From NCBI RefSeq assembly GCF_014268275.3, contig NZ_CP077084.1:1736001-1800000 (forward strand): DNA of 64,000 nt, read 5' to 3'. The stretch is from Pseudomonas tritici. GTDB lineage: Bacteria > Pseudomonadota > Gammaproteobacteria > Pseudomonadales > Pseudomonadaceae. The position numbers and the translations under genes are program-made. Each line of letters starts with the position of its first letter. Positions within the stretch are counted from its first letter, which is position 1. The notes under the pieces were generated by a model, which was not told the DNA's origin, did not search any database, and worked only from the letters and a program-made list of their open reading frames with translations. Shown in pieces: positions 37,114 through 45,403 of the stretch.

Positions 37114-37980
37114 TCACGCGTCGGCGCAGGTTTCCTTCAACCATTGGCTGAAACACGCGGCTGCTTCATTCGTAGTGCCCTGCGGGGCGATGAGCCAGTA
37201 GCCAATGTCGCTGTGATAGGGCGGCCAATCGAAGGCTTGTACCAGGCTGCCGTCCAGAAGCTTGCGCTCGATCAGGCGATGACGGCCCATGGCGATGCCT
37301 TGGCCAGCCACAGCGGCTTCAACCACGATGTTGTAGTCGTGCAGCATCACACGGGGGTGGTTGGCGAGGTCGACGTGGTAATGCTCAGACCAATCGGTCC
37401 ATTCAAACGGGCGGTGCGAAGTGGCCATCAGCAGCGGGCCGTCATGCCGGGCGTTGAACGCCGGGCTGCACACCGGGGAGAGGATTTCCGGCATCAGTCG
37501 CGTGGCCTGCACATCGGGCCAATCGCCCTTGCCATAGCGGATGGCCAGGTCGACCTCGGCGGCTGCGACGTTCGCCAGCTGGATCGCCGGCAACAACTCC
37601 ACTTGGATATGCGGGTAGCGGTTGAGAAACCCGGCCAGGCGTGGTGCCAGCCACAGGGTGGCAAAGGAGGCCAGCAAGCCGATGCGCAATACCGTGGCGC
37701 TAGGGGGCACGCGTTGGGCACGGGTAGCGGCGGCAATGACGCCAAGGGCCGGGCTGATTTCGTCGTAGTAACGTTGGCCGTCGGCAGTCAGGTCAATCGC
37801 GCGCGTGCGTCGGATAAACAGCGGTTTGCCCAAGTGTTGCTCAAGCTTCTGTACTTGATGACTCAGGGCGCTCTGGGTCACCGACAACTCGTTCGCGGCC
37901 TTGATAAAACTCAAATGCCGCGCCACCGCTTCAAAGGCGCGCAGTGCCAGCAACGGCGGAAGGTCCTTGTGCAGTGCCAC
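37114..37980 (-). CDS. LysR-family regulator (GcvA-like)
   Basis: GTG 37980 is preferred over the upstream ATG at 38076 because AGGAG lies ten bases before it and homology starts at LHKDLPPLLALRAFEAVARH; this gives 288 residues. Seen: winged helix (SFIKAANELSVTQSALSHQV), then a substrate domain with LAIRYGKGDWPDV, the GcvA/AmpR-like pattern. It lies just upstream of, and in line with, the RidA/aminotransferase pair and probably regulates it. Confidence 0.88.
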   Translation of the reverse strand: MALHKDLPPLLALRAFEAVARHLSFIKAANELSVTQSALSHQVQKLEQHLGKPLFIRRTRAIDLTADGQRYYDEISPALGVIAAATRAQRVPPSATVLRIGLLASFATLWLAPRLAGFLNRYPHIQVELLPAIQLANVAAAEVDLAIRYGKGDWPDVQATRLMPEILSPVCSPAFNARHDGPLLMATSHRPFEWTDWSEHYHVDLANHPRVMLHDYNIVVEAAVAGQGIAMGRHRLIERKLLDGSLVQAFDWPPYHSDIGYWLIAPQGTTNEAAACFSQWLKETCADA

Positions 37981-38111
37981 CTGAGTGCGTCTCCTGAAAG
38001 GGGAAAAGTACCGATTTTGTGGGATGACCTGCCTTTTGTCGCCCGCTGATTTGCCGTTGGGCGGGGGAGGCCGCATTATTGAGCCATTCTAGCCACCACG
38101 TAAGCCAAGCC

Positions 38112-38273
38112 ATGAGTGAAGACGACAAACTGATCGACCTGAGTGCCGAACGCGCCAAGCGGGTGCACGACCTCAATGACAAGCGCTTGAATGAAGTACG
38201 CCAGGCGTTTGAACAGGCAATGCCGCTCGGCAAAGTTAAGAAAAAACCTAAGAACAAGCCAAAAAAGCGTTGA
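38112..38273 (+). CDS. Small basic protein (53 residues), function unknown
   Basis: ATG 38112 is chosen (MSEDDKLIDLSAERAKRV); an in-frame ATG at 38079 would add a His/Ser-rich stretch. The protein is helical and charged, with an acidic start and a very basic end (KVKKKPKNKPKKR). The tail could bind nucleic acid or ribosomes. No function is known to me. Confidence 0.65.
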   Translation: MSEDDKLIDLSAERAKRVHDLNDKRLNEVRQAFEQAMPLGKVKKKPKNKPKKR

Positions 38274-38337
38274 AACAGCCTGCATCCATTGATGCAGGTC
38301 AGTTATTTCCCTTCTTTACGCCCCGTCGTGGGCGACA

Positions 38338-38379
38338 TTGATCCCTGTCAATTTTTCAATCCGCCTTCTCCATTAACTT
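38338..38379 (+). promoter_or_regulatory. ANR (FNR-type) box and -10 of the ccoM-like gene
   Basis: TTGATCCCTGTCAA (38338-38351) matches the ANR/FNR consensus TTGAT-N4-ATCAA at nine of ten positions. TAACTT at 38374-38379 is a fair -10. A start site near 38386 would put the box centre at -41.5, the class II activating position. This predicts induction of the next gene at low oxygen. Confidence 0.75.
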
Positions 38380-38416
38380 AGCCCTATCGCAACAGGGCAC
38401 GTGCAGGAGGCCGGTC

Positions 38417-38533
38417 ATGTTTTTCGATAATGTGGTGTTTGCCGGAGTGCTGACTGTGAGCCTCATGGTGATGTTTTTTGTAGGGTTTGGATTTTTTATC
38501 TGGAAAGACGCGAACAAGCGTAAAAAACCCTAG
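38417..38533 (+). CDS. ccoM: cbb3-type cytochrome oxidase small subunit CcoM-like
   Basis: A 38-residue single-pass membrane protein (MFFDNVVFAG, VLTVSLMVMFFVGFGFFIW, KDANKRKKP). An ideal ribosome site (GCAGGAGG) lies just before the ATG, with a terminator after it. It closely resembles my memory of CcoM, the extra transmembrane subunit found in the P. stutzeri cbb3 oxidase, including the MFFDNVV start and FIWKD end. It lies away from any cco operon. The ANR box upstream fits a low-oxygen oxidase part. Confidence 0.82.
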   Translation: MFFDNVVFAGVLTVSLMVMFFVGFGFFIWKDANKRKKP

Positions 38534-38568
38534 GTTTTTCCGGATTACATGAGCACGCAAGGCATTTT

Positions 38569-38594
38569 GGGCGACTTCGGTCGCCCTTTTTTTT
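38569..38594 (+). terminator. Terminator of the ccoM-like gene
   Basis: GGGCGAC and GTCGCCC pair around TTCG, a very stable tetraloop, followed by eight T residues. Confidence 0.93.
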
Positions 38595-38643
38595 GCCTGT
38601 TATTTGATCGGTGAAGATCAACTGTGGGGATGGAATTGGGGCA

Positions 38644-38685
38644 TAAAAAAAGGTGCGACCCTCGCGGATCGCACCTTTTTTATTA
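38644..38685. terminator. Terminator after the PiT gene (two-way)
   Basis: AAAAAAGGTGCGA and TCGCACCTTTTTT form a long stem around a ten-base loop, with A and T runs that suit either strand; it lies 12 bases past the PiT stop. Confidence 0.9.
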
Positions 38686-38696
38686 CTGCTAGGTTA

Positions 38697-40172
38697 TCAG
38701 CTACCGAGTGCCCAGGAGGCCAGCCAGAACAACCCGGCCGAAAGGCCCACGGTTGCCGGCAGGGTCAATACCCAGGCCATCAGGATGGTTTTGACGGTGC
38801 CGCCTTGCAGGCCGCTTTTGTTCGCAACCATGGTGCCGGCCACGCCCGAAGAGAGCACGTGGGTAGTGGACACCGGCAGCGCGAAGATGTTGGCAAAGCC
38901 AATCATGGTCGCGGTGGTGATCTGTGCCGACATGCCTTGGGCATAGGTCATGCCCTGCTTGCCGATCTTCTCGCCGATGGTCAGTACCACACGCTTCCAG
39001 CCCACCATGGTGCCCAGGCCCAAGGCCAGAGCTACGGCGAGGATGACCCAGAACGGCGCGTATTCGGTGGTGGCGGTCAGGTCTTTGCGCAGCTTGTCGA
39101 GGTCGGACTTCTCACGCGCCGGCAGGCCTGGCAATTTGCCGACTTTCTTTGCGGTATCGTCCAGGCAGAGCAGGTAGCGGCGCACTTCAATGCGGTGATC
39201 GGCGGTCAGCGAATGGTAGTCGGAGACCCCTTTCAGCGTGTCCAGCAATGCATTGATGGTCGGTTCGGTCTGCTGCGGGTTGCAACGGAACTTGCCCGGC
39301 AGGTCATCCTTCACGCTTTTACCCAAGGCCAGGAATTCACCCAGGGGCTCGTGGTTGCGCTGGTAGAACTGGTTCAGGTGCAAGGTCGCGTCGCGGGTAC
39401 GCTCGATCTGGTAAGTGGTGCTGCCCAGGTCGAGTACAAACTGCGCCGGCACGATACCGATCAGCACCAGCATGATCAGGCCGATACCTTTCTGACCGTC
39501 GTTGGAGCCGTGCACGAAGCTCACCGCCATGGCAGAAATCACCAATACCAAGCGGTTCCAGAACGGCGGGTGCTTCTTGTCATCAAGCTTGCGGCGCTGG
39601 TCCGGGGTCTTGTGCATCTTCGACAGCGGGCGCCACCACTTCAGGCCAATCAGCACAAGGGCCGCGACCAGAAAGCCGGCCATCGGCGAGAACACCAGGG
39701 AGGCGCCGATATCGATCGCCTTCTGCCAATTCACACCGTCAGCCAGGGGGATGTCGTTGATCAGCGCATTGGCCAGGCCGACACCAAGGATCGAGCCGAT
39801 CAGGGTGTGGGAGCTGGACGCGGGAATACCGAAGTACCAGGTGCCCAGGTTCCAGGTGATCGCCGCCGCCAATAAAGAGAAGACCATCGCCAAGCCATGG
39901 CCGGTGTTCACATTAATCAGCAACTCCACCGGCAGCAAATGCACGATGGCGTAGGCGACACCGACACCACCGAGCAACACGCCGAGGAAGTTGAACACCC
40001 CGGAGAAGAACACGGCCAGGTGCGGCGGCATGGCTTTGGTATAGATGACTGTGGCCACCGCGTTAGCGGTGTCATGAAAGCCATTGATGAACTCGAAGGC
40101 GAGGACAAAGGCCAGGGCGAGCAACAGGCTCACTAGAACCCAAGCATCCAGTCCGCTGAATAAATCGATCAT
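38697..40172 (-). CDS. Inorganic phosphate transporter, PiT family
   Basis: A 491-residue membrane protein with about ten segments. Seen: the two PiT signature repeats GFHDTANAVATVIYTKAM near the N-terminus and GSNDGQKGIGLIMLVL in the middle, each with the conserved Asp/Asn. A cytosolic loop lies between (QIERTRDATLHLNQFYQ). It imports metal-phosphate with protons at low affinity and corresponds to E. coli PitA. A possible Pho-box-like direct repeat at 40358-40375 reads away from it and is not accepted. Confidence 0.94.
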   Translation of the reverse strand: MIDLFSGLDAWVLVSLLLALAFVLAFEFINGFHDTANAVATVIYTKAMPPHLAVFFSGVFNFLGVLLGGVGVAYAIVHLLPVELLINVNTGHGLAMVFSLLAAAITWNLGTWYFGIPASSSHTLIGSILGVGLANALINDIPLADGVNWQKAIDIGASLVFSPMAGFLVAALVLIGLKWWRPLSKMHKTPDQRRKLDDKKHPPFWNRLVLVISAMAVSFVHGSNDGQKGIGLIMLVLIGIVPAQFVLDLGSTTYQIERTRDATLHLNQFYQRNHEPLGEFLALGKSVKDDLPGKFRCNPQQTEPTINALLDTLKGVSDYHSLTADHRIEVRRYLLCLDDTAKKVGKLPGLPAREKSDLDKLRKDLTATTEYAPFWVILAVALALGLGTMVGWKRVVLTIGEKIGKQGMTYAQGMSAQITTATMIGFANIFALPVSTTHVLSSGVAGTMVANKSGLQGGTVKTILMAWVLTLPATVGLSAGLFWLASWALGS

Positions 40173-40486
40173 GAAGGTTTTCTGACCCGGTCGTAAGGGG
40201 GCGCGATTATGCCAGAAAACCTCAGTAATCGATGCACTAGCTGCTCATCGGTAACAATCTTCCTTGAAAAAAACCGGCGCCAGGGGGCGTATCCCAGGGA
40301 TTTCGGGGCTTTGGCAAGTCTTTGATTTATAAAGCAGAGGGGCTGCGGGGCAGGGGATTGTCACAAAAACGTCACGCCTGAAACATTTGTATGAAATTTT
40401 ACCGCTGGTGGAGCGATGCAAGGTAGCTGGATGCTAGCTATATGCCAGCACCCAAGGCCAAAACCTTGAGTTCCAAACCGAATCGC
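40173..40486. other. Intergenic stretch without a recognised gene
   Basis: Between the PiT start and the end of the 66-residue gene. It holds the PiT promoter region and a TTGTCAC-N4-ACGTCAC repeat at 40358-40375. It also holds a TAGC-TGGAT-GCTA hairpin near 40431 and an AACCGAA/TTCGGTT inverted repeat just at the end of the next gene. Nothing here reads as a protein gene. Confidence 0.6.
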
Positions 40487-40687
40487 TTATGGCTCTTCGG
40501 TTTTGAGTTCCTGTTCAATCTTTTGGATTTCCTGGGCGAACGCCTGGTCGAGGAGACTGGCTCGCTTGCGCCAGGGTTTGCGTTCAGGTTCAGGCTGGGC
40601 GGCGTAAGTGGTGACTTCCCCGCCGTAAACGTCCTTGTAACGTTGCTCCTGGCGCTCAAGTTCCGCGCGCAGTTCATCTTTCGTCAC
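40487..40687 (-). CDS. Small charged protein (66 residues), function unknown
   Basis: GTG 40687 follows TTAGGTAACGAT, a usable ribosome site, and gives 66 residues starting [19 protein letters not shown]. The upstream in-frame ATG at 40807 would add 40 residues with no plausible homology. The protein is hydrophilic with Glu/Lys/Gln-rich helices at both ends and [19 protein letters not shown] in the middle. A consensus -10 (TATAAT) lies 232 bases upstream. Confidence 0.62.
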   Translation of the reverse strand: MTKDELRAELERQEQRYKDVYGGEVTTYAAQPEPERKPWRKRASLLDQAFAQEIQKIEQELKTEEP

Positions 40688-40918
40688 ATCGTTACCTAAT
40701 TGAGTTGAGTGTAAATACGTTGCAGCGTTATGCCTGAATGCCGTTCCTGGGGTATTCCAAGTTGAACCGTGAAAACGTCCAAGTTTGAAATAGGGACGGG
40801 CGGCCACCTGTTAGTGCAGTCATTCAAAGCAGGTAGTTGCGGTCGACAATGCACAACGTGCATCACCTGGCGAGCGCTGCTCTCGAGAGTAAACCGGGCA
40901 GAACGGCACATAGGGTGC

Positions 40919-40924
40919 ATTATA
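40919..40924 (-). promoter_or_regulatory. Extended -10 (TATAAT) reading toward the 66-residue gene
   Basis: On the minus strand this reads GCTATAATGC, a perfect -10 hexamer; the -35 is poor. If used, the mRNA would have a leader of about 220 bases, containing an ATGCAC-GTTG-TGCAT-like hairpin (near 40845-40862). The rest of 40688-41114 has no recognised gene. Confidence 0.4.
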
Positions 40925-41114
40925 GCGGCGCATTTGAATAACACTATCGGCATAAAGTTAAAAAGCGTCAACTTTGTGTGAGCGTTTTGTTACACGGGCG
41001 TGCCGGTAATTGCATGAATTCTGACGTCATAAAATCAACCCAACTTCAGACGTTATTAAGCGTGACTTCATTTTACTGCGCTCCGCTGGCTGGCCAGGGA
41101 AGGGAACCCACAAA

Positions 41115-41148
41115 TTGCGATAATCGAATGACTGTCCGATAATCGCAC
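41115..41148 (+). promoter_or_regulatory. Paired PcaR-type operators before pcaR
   Basis: TTGCGATAATCGAAT (41115-41129) and GTCCGATAATCGCAC (41134-41148) share the core CGATAATCG. The second differs by one base from the PcaR target GTTCGATAATCGCAC known from P. putida. The first, read in reverse, is ATTCGATTATCGCAA. They lie 96 bases before the pcaR start and suggest autoregulation. Confidence 0.78.
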
Positions 41149-41243
41149 AATGTTCTTGGCCCCGCCTTGTGCACGCGGCTGACGCGACTTGTAATAGCAG
41201 CCAAACCTCCCCTGCGGTTGACAATAAGAGTAAGGACCCCGAC

Positions 41244-42086
41244 ATGAACGATCAATTGCGCAACTCTTTCGCGTCAATGGCGCCGCCGATCGTTGCGTCC
41301 CCGGCCAAGCGTATCCAGGCGTTCACCGGTGATCCGGACTTCATGACCTCCCTCGCCCGTGGCCTGGCGGTGGTGCAGGCGTTCCAGGAGCGCAAGCGCC
41401 ATCTCACCATCGCCCAGATCAGTCATCGCACCGAGATCCCCCGCGCCGCCGTGCGCCGTTGCCTGCACACCTTGATCAAGCTCGGTTACGCCACGACCGA
41501 CGGGCGTACCTATTCGCTGCTGCCCAAAGTCCTGACCCTGGGCCATGCCTACCTGTCGTCCACGCCACTGGCGGTCTCGGCCCAACCCTACCTGGACCGC
41601 ATGAGTGAGCAGCTTCACGAAGCCTGCAACATGGCCACCCTCGAAGGCGACGACATTCTCTATATCGCCCGTTCGGCCACTACCCAGCGCCTGATTTCCG
41701 TGGACCTGTCGGTGGGCGGGCGGCTGCCGGCCTATTGCACTTCCATGGGCCGCATATTGCTTGCGGCGCTGGACGACGCCTCGCTGCAGGATTATCTCGA
41801 CCACGCCGACCTGCAAACCAAGACCAGCCGCACCTTGACCACGCCACAGGCCTTGCTCGAATGTCTGCAGCAAGTGCGTCAACAGGGCTGGTGCATCGTC
41901 GACCAGGAGCTTGAGCAGGGCCTGCGCTCCATCGCCGTGCCGGTGTATGACGCTTCGGGCCAGGTGTTGGCCGCGCTGAACGTCAGCACCCACGCCGGAC
42001 GGGTCAGCCGCGCCGAGCTGGAACAGCGCTTCTTGCCGAGCATGCTGAGTGCCAGCTGCGAGCTGAGTGCGCAGCTGTTTGCCTAA
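41244..42086 (+). CDS. pcaR: IclR-family regulator of the beta-ketoadipate pathway, PcaR
   Basis: ATG 41244 (MNDQLRNSFASMAPP) gives 280 residues. Seen: an IclR winged helix (FMTSLARGLAVVQAF, TIAQISHRTEIPRAAVRRCL) and a C-terminal effector domain (DDILYIARSATTQRLISVDL). Family knowledge: PcaR activates pca genes in response to beta-ketoadipate and represses itself. Its operators are visible at 41115-41148 and 43646-43680. It heads the pca cluster. Confidence 0.93.
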   Translation: MNDQLRNSFASMAPPIVASPAKRIQAFTGDPDFMTSLARGLAVVQAFQERKRHLTIAQISHRTEIPRAAVRRCLHTLIKLGYATTDGRTYSLLPKVLTLGHAYLSSTPLAVSAQPYLDRMSEQLHEACNMATLEGDDILYIARSATTQRLISVDLSVGGRLPAYCTSMGRILLAALDDASLQDYLDHADLQTKTSRTLTTPQALLECLQQVRQQGWCIVDQELEQGLRSIAVPVYDASGQVLAALNVSTHAGRVSRAELEQRFLPSMLSASCELSAQLFA

Positions 42087-42228
42087 GCTGTTCGGTGACC
42101 GCACAGATCCCGGTTTGATCAATTGACGGTGTTTCCCCAGGCTTACTAATGTGCGGCAGCGCTGTCAGCGCCACATAATAACGACGACCCCAGGTCGTCA
42201 GCCCGCCATCGGTGTGGAAATAAAAATA

Positions 42229-43569
42229 ATGACTCAGCCCTCTGTCGGTACCACGCTGGACGTCCAGTCCTTCATCAACACCCAGCCACTGTCACGCTAT
42301 CAGTGGCGCGTGGTGATCCTGTGTTTCCTGATTGTTTTCCTTGATGGCCTCGACACGGCCGCCATGGGCTTTATCGCGCCTGCGCTGTCCCAGGATTGGG
42401 GCATCGACCGCGCCAGCCTCGGCCCGGTGATGAGCGCCGCGTTGATCGGCATGGTCTTCGGTGCGCTCGGCTCCGGCCCACTGGCGGATCGCTTTGGGCG
42501 CAAGGTGGTGCTGGTAGGCGCGGTGTTGGTGTTTGGTGCGTTCAGCCTGGCGTCTGCCTACAGCGCCAACGTTGACCAGTTGCTGGTGCTGCGCTTTCTC
42601 ACCGGGCTGGGCCTGGGGGCCGGCATGCCGAATGCCACCACGCTGCTGTCCGAATACACCCCGGAACGCCATAAGTCGCTGCTGGTGACCAGCATGTTCT
42701 GCGGCTTCAACCTGGGCATGGCCGGCGGCGGGTTTATTTCAGCCAAGCTGATCCCTGCGTTCGGTTGGCACAGCCTGCTGCTGATCGGCGGCATCCTGCC
42801 GTTGATCCTGGCGGTGGTGTTGTTGGTGTGGCTGCCGGAGTCGGCGCGTTTTCTGGTGGTGCGCAATCGCGGCACCGACAAGGTGCGCAAGACCTTGTCA
42901 CCCATCGAGCCTTCAATCGTTGCCCAGGCCACCCGCTTCAGCGTGCCTGAGCAAAAAACCGTCAAGGCGCGCAACGTGTTCGCGGTGATTTTCTCCGGCA
43001 CCTACAGCGTCGGTACGTTATTGCTGTGGCTCACCTACTTCATGGGCCTGGTGATCGTGTACCTGCTCACCAGTTGGCTCCCGACGCTCATGCGCGACAG
43101 CGGCGCCAGCATGGAACAGGCCGCGTTTATCGGCGCCTTGTTCCAGTTTGGTGGCGTGTTGAGCGCGGTGGGCGTGGGTTGGGCGATGGACCGGTTCAAC
43201 CCTCACAAGGTCATCGGCATTTTCTACTTGCTGGCCGGGGTATTTGCCTACGCGGTAGGGCAGAGTCTGGGCAATATCACCGTGCTGGCGACCTTGGTGC
43301 TGATCGCCGGGATGTGCGTCAACGGTGCGCAGTCGGCAATGCCGTCCCTGGCCGCACGCTTCTACCCGACCCAGGGGCGCGCCACCGGCGTGTCGTGGAT
43401 GCTCGGCATCGGCCGCTTCGGCGCGATCCTCGGCGCTTGGATGGGTGCCACCTTGCTCGGCCTGGGTTGGAACTTCGAGCAGGTGCTCACCGCGCTGGTG
43501 ATTCCGGCTGCATTGGCGACGTCAGCCGTGGTGATCAAAGGCATGGTCAGCCACGCCGACGCGACCTGA
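42229..43569 (+). CDS. pcaK: 4-hydroxybenzoate/protocatechuate transporter PcaK
   Basis: ATG 42229 gives 446 residues with 12 membrane segments, the PcaK length. Seen: the aromatic acid:H+ symporter motif FLDGLDTAAMGFIAPAL, the MFS loop GPLADRFGRKVVL, and PESARFLVVRN after segment six. It imports 4-hydroxybenzoate and protocatechuate with protons. The gap after pcaR (142 bases) has no PcaR-like site, so it may be read from pcaR or from its own promoter. Confidence 0.93.
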   Translation: MTQPSVGTTLDVQSFINTQPLSRYQWRVVILCFLIVFLDGLDTAAMGFIAPALSQDWGIDRASLGPVMSAALIGMVFGALGSGPLADRFGRKVVLVGAVLVFGAFSLASAYSANVDQLLVLRFLTGLGLGAGMPNATTLLSEYTPERHKSLLVTSMFCGFNLGMAGGGFISAKLIPAFGWHSLLLIGGILPLILAVVLLVWLPESARFLVVRNRGTDKVRKTLSPIEPSIVAQATRFSVPEQKTVKARNVFAVIFSGTYSVGTLLLWLTYFMGLVIVYLLTSWLPTLMRDSGASMEQAAFIGALFQFGGVLSAVGVGWAMDRFNPHKVIGIFYLLAGVFAYAVGQSLGNITVLATLVLIAGMCVNGAQSAMPSLAARFYPTQGRATGVSWMLGIGRFGAILGAWMGATLLGLGWNFEQVLTALVIPAALATSAVVIKGMVSHADAT

Positions 43570-43583
43570 GGCCGATCACTTTT

Positions 43584-43609
43584 CATGTGGGAGCCAGCTC
43601 CCACATTGA
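43584..43609. repeat. Short REP-like hairpin after pcaK
   Basis: ATGTGGGAGC-CA-GCTCCCACAT is a perfect inverted repeat, a compressed REP of the GTGGGAGC type, which could also end transcription of pcaK. Confidence 0.75.
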
Positions 43610-43645
43610 CTGTGCTAATCCGGATGATTAGCAAGACAACAATCC

Positions 43646-43680
43646 GTTCGATAATCGAACGCTGAGTCGATTATCGGATT
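43646..43680 (+). promoter_or_regulatory. Paired PcaR-type operators before the CoA-transferase genes
   Basis: GTTCGATAATCGAAC (43646-43660) is a perfect palindrome with the PcaR core. GTCGATTATCGGATT (43666-43680) is a second copy in reverse, AATCCGATAATCGAC. They lie about 87 bases before the ATG at 43767, the expected activator site of the pcaIJF-HG-TBDC transcript. Confidence 0.82.
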
Positions 43681-43766
43681 GTTTGGCCCACTTCCCCAGC
43701 TTAATCTTCAAGCACTCCGGCGCCACCTCAGCGCCTTTTTCGATCCACACCGGGAGCCCGAACCCC

Positions 43767-44624
43767 ATGGCTGAAATCCTCGCGCTGCGTGACGCGGTGA
43801 AGCAATTTGTGAACGACGGCGACACCGTCGCTCTGGAAGGCTTCACCCATCTGATCCCTACGGCAGCGGGTCATGAAATCATTCGTCAGGGTAAGAAAGA
43901 CCTGACGCTGGTGCGTATGACGCCTGACCTGGTCTACGACCAGTTGATCGGTGCCGGTTGCGCCCGCAAGCTGATTTTTTCCTGGGGCGGCAACCCGGGC
44001 GTGGGCTCCCTGCATCGCCTGCGCGACGCGGTCGAGAAGCAATGGCCGCAACCGCTGGAGATCGAAGAGCACAGCCACGCCGACCTGGCCAACGCCTACG
44101 TCGCCGGCGCTTCTGGCCTACCTTTCGCGGTACTGCGTGCCTACGCCGGTTCCGACTTGCCCAAGGTCAACCCGCTGATCAAGACCGTGACCTGTCCGTT
44201 CACCGGCGAAGTGCTCGCGGCGGTGCCGTCGGTGCGTCCGGATGTCACCGTGATCCATGCGCAAAAAGCCGACCGCAAGGGCAACGTGTTGCTCTGGGGC
44301 ATTCTTGGCGTGCAGAAGGAGGCGGCACTGGCGGCCAAGCGTTGCATCGTCACCGTCGAGGAAATCGTCGATGACCTCAACGCACCGATGAACAGCTGCG
44401 TGTTGCCGACCTGGGCCCTGACTGCGGTGTGCCATGTGCCCGGTGGCGCCCACCCGTCCTACGCCCATGGCTACAACGAGCGTGATAACCGCTTCTACCA
44501 GGCGTGGGACCCAATCGCCCGCGACCGTGAGACCTTTACCGCCTGGATCGACGAATACATCCACGGCACCGCCGATTTCACTGAATTCCAGGCCAAGCTG
44601 GCCGCCGCGCAGGAGGCCAAGTAA
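43767..44624 (+). CDS. pcaI: 3-oxoadipate CoA-transferase subunit A (CatI/PcaI)
   Basis: ATG 43767 gives 285 residues. Subunit A is of the longer glutaconate CoA-transferase-like kind (EGFTHLIPTAAGHEI, SWGGNPGVGSLHRLRDAVE, HSHADLANAYVAGASGLPF), which I match to CatI of P. knackmussii rather than to the 231-residue PcaI of P. putida. With subunit B it moves CoA from succinyl-CoA to 3-oxoadipate. It is first of an operon behind two PcaR sites, and its stop overlaps the next ATG (TAATG). Confidence 0.93.
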   Translation: MAEILALRDAVKQFVNDGDTVALEGFTHLIPTAAGHEIIRQGKKDLTLVRMTPDLVYDQLIGAGCARKLIFSWGGNPGVGSLHRLRDAVEKQWPQPLEIEEHSHADLANAYVAGASGLPFAVLRAYAGSDLPKVNPLIKTVTCPFTGEVLAAVPSVRPDVTVIHAQKADRKGNVLLWGILGVQKEAALAAKRCIVTVEEIVDDLNAPMNSCVLPTWALTAVCHVPGGAHPSYAHGYNERDNRFYQAWDPIARDRETFTAWIDEYIHGTADFTEFQAKLAAAQEAK

Positions 44625-45403
44625 TGGCTTACTCGACCAATGAAATGATGACTGTCGCCGCTGCGCGGCGCCTCAAGAACGGCTCGGTCTGCTTTGTTGG
44701 CATCGGCCTGCCGTCGAAGGCGGCCAACCTGGCGCGCCTGACCTCGTCGCCGGATGTGGTGCTGATCTACGAGTCCGGCCCGATTGGCGCCAAGCCTAGC
44801 GTATTGCCGCTGTCCATCGGCGACGGCGAGCTGGCAGAAACCGCCGACACCGTGGTGCCGACCGGTGAGATCTTTCGTTACTGGTTGCAGGGCGGGCGCA
44901 TTGACGTGGGCTTTCTTGGTGCGGCCCAGGTCGACCGTTTCGGCAATATCAATACCACCGTGGTCGGTGACTACCACCAGCCCAAAGTGCGCCTGCCGGG
45001 TGCCGGTGGCGCGCCGGAGATCGCCGGTTCCGCCAAGAGCGTGCTGATCATCCTCAAGCAGTCGGCGCGTTCGTTTGTCGACAAGCTGGACTTCATCACC
45101 TCGGTCGGCCACGGCGAAGGCGGCGACTCGCGCAAACGCCTGGGCCTGCCGGGCGCGGGGCCTGTAGGGATTATTACCGACCTGTGCATCATGGAGCCGG
45201 AAGAGGGCACCCATGAGTTCGTGGTTACCGCGCTGCACCCTGGTGTTACCCGTGAGCAAGTGGTGGCGGCCACCGGTTGGGCGATTCGATTTGCCGACAA
45301 GGTCGACACCACCGCTGAACCGACTGATGTAGAGCTGACCGCTTTGCGTGACCTTGAAGCACGTACCGCGACGGCCCATGGCCAAGCGCCGGGAGAAGCC
45401 TGA
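44624..45403 (+). CDS. pcaJ: 3-oxoadipate CoA-transferase subunit B (CatJ/PcaJ)
   Basis: A 259-residue partner of the preceding subunit. Seen: [19 protein letters not shown] and the catalytic-Glu region [15 protein letters not shown] (the Glu of YESG is the likely thioester-forming residue in this group). It overlaps the genes on both sides (TAATG at the start, TGATG at the end), so it is tightly coupled in translation. Confidence 0.93.
   Translation: MAYSTNEMMTVAAARRLKNGSVCFVGIGLPSKAANLARLTSSPDVVLIYESGPIGAKPSVLPLSIGDGELAETADTVVPTGEIFRYWLQGGRIDVGFLGAAQVDRFGNINTTVVGDYHQPKVRLPGAGGAPEIAGSAKSVLIILKQSARSFVDKLDFITSVGHGEGGDSRKRLGLPGAGPVGIITDLCIMEPEEGTHEFVVTALHPGVTREQVVAATGWAIRFADKVDTTAEPTDVELTALRDLEARTATAHGQAPGEA

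Noticed and set aside
37981..38076. Longer start of the GcvA-like LysR gene at 38076
   Set aside because: The added 32 residues are Pro/Arg-rich and precede the normal LysR start; GTG 37980 has AGGAG.
40358..40375. Pho-box-like direct repeat TTGTCAC-N4-ACGTCAC upstream of the PiT phosphate transporter
   Set aside because: It reads in the direction opposite to the transporter, about 190 bases away, and no plus-strand gene follows; only two weak repeats are seen.
40392..40427. Tiny plus-strand frame of ten codons (MKFYRWWSDA)
   Set aside because: No ribosome site and no terminator; length fits chance.
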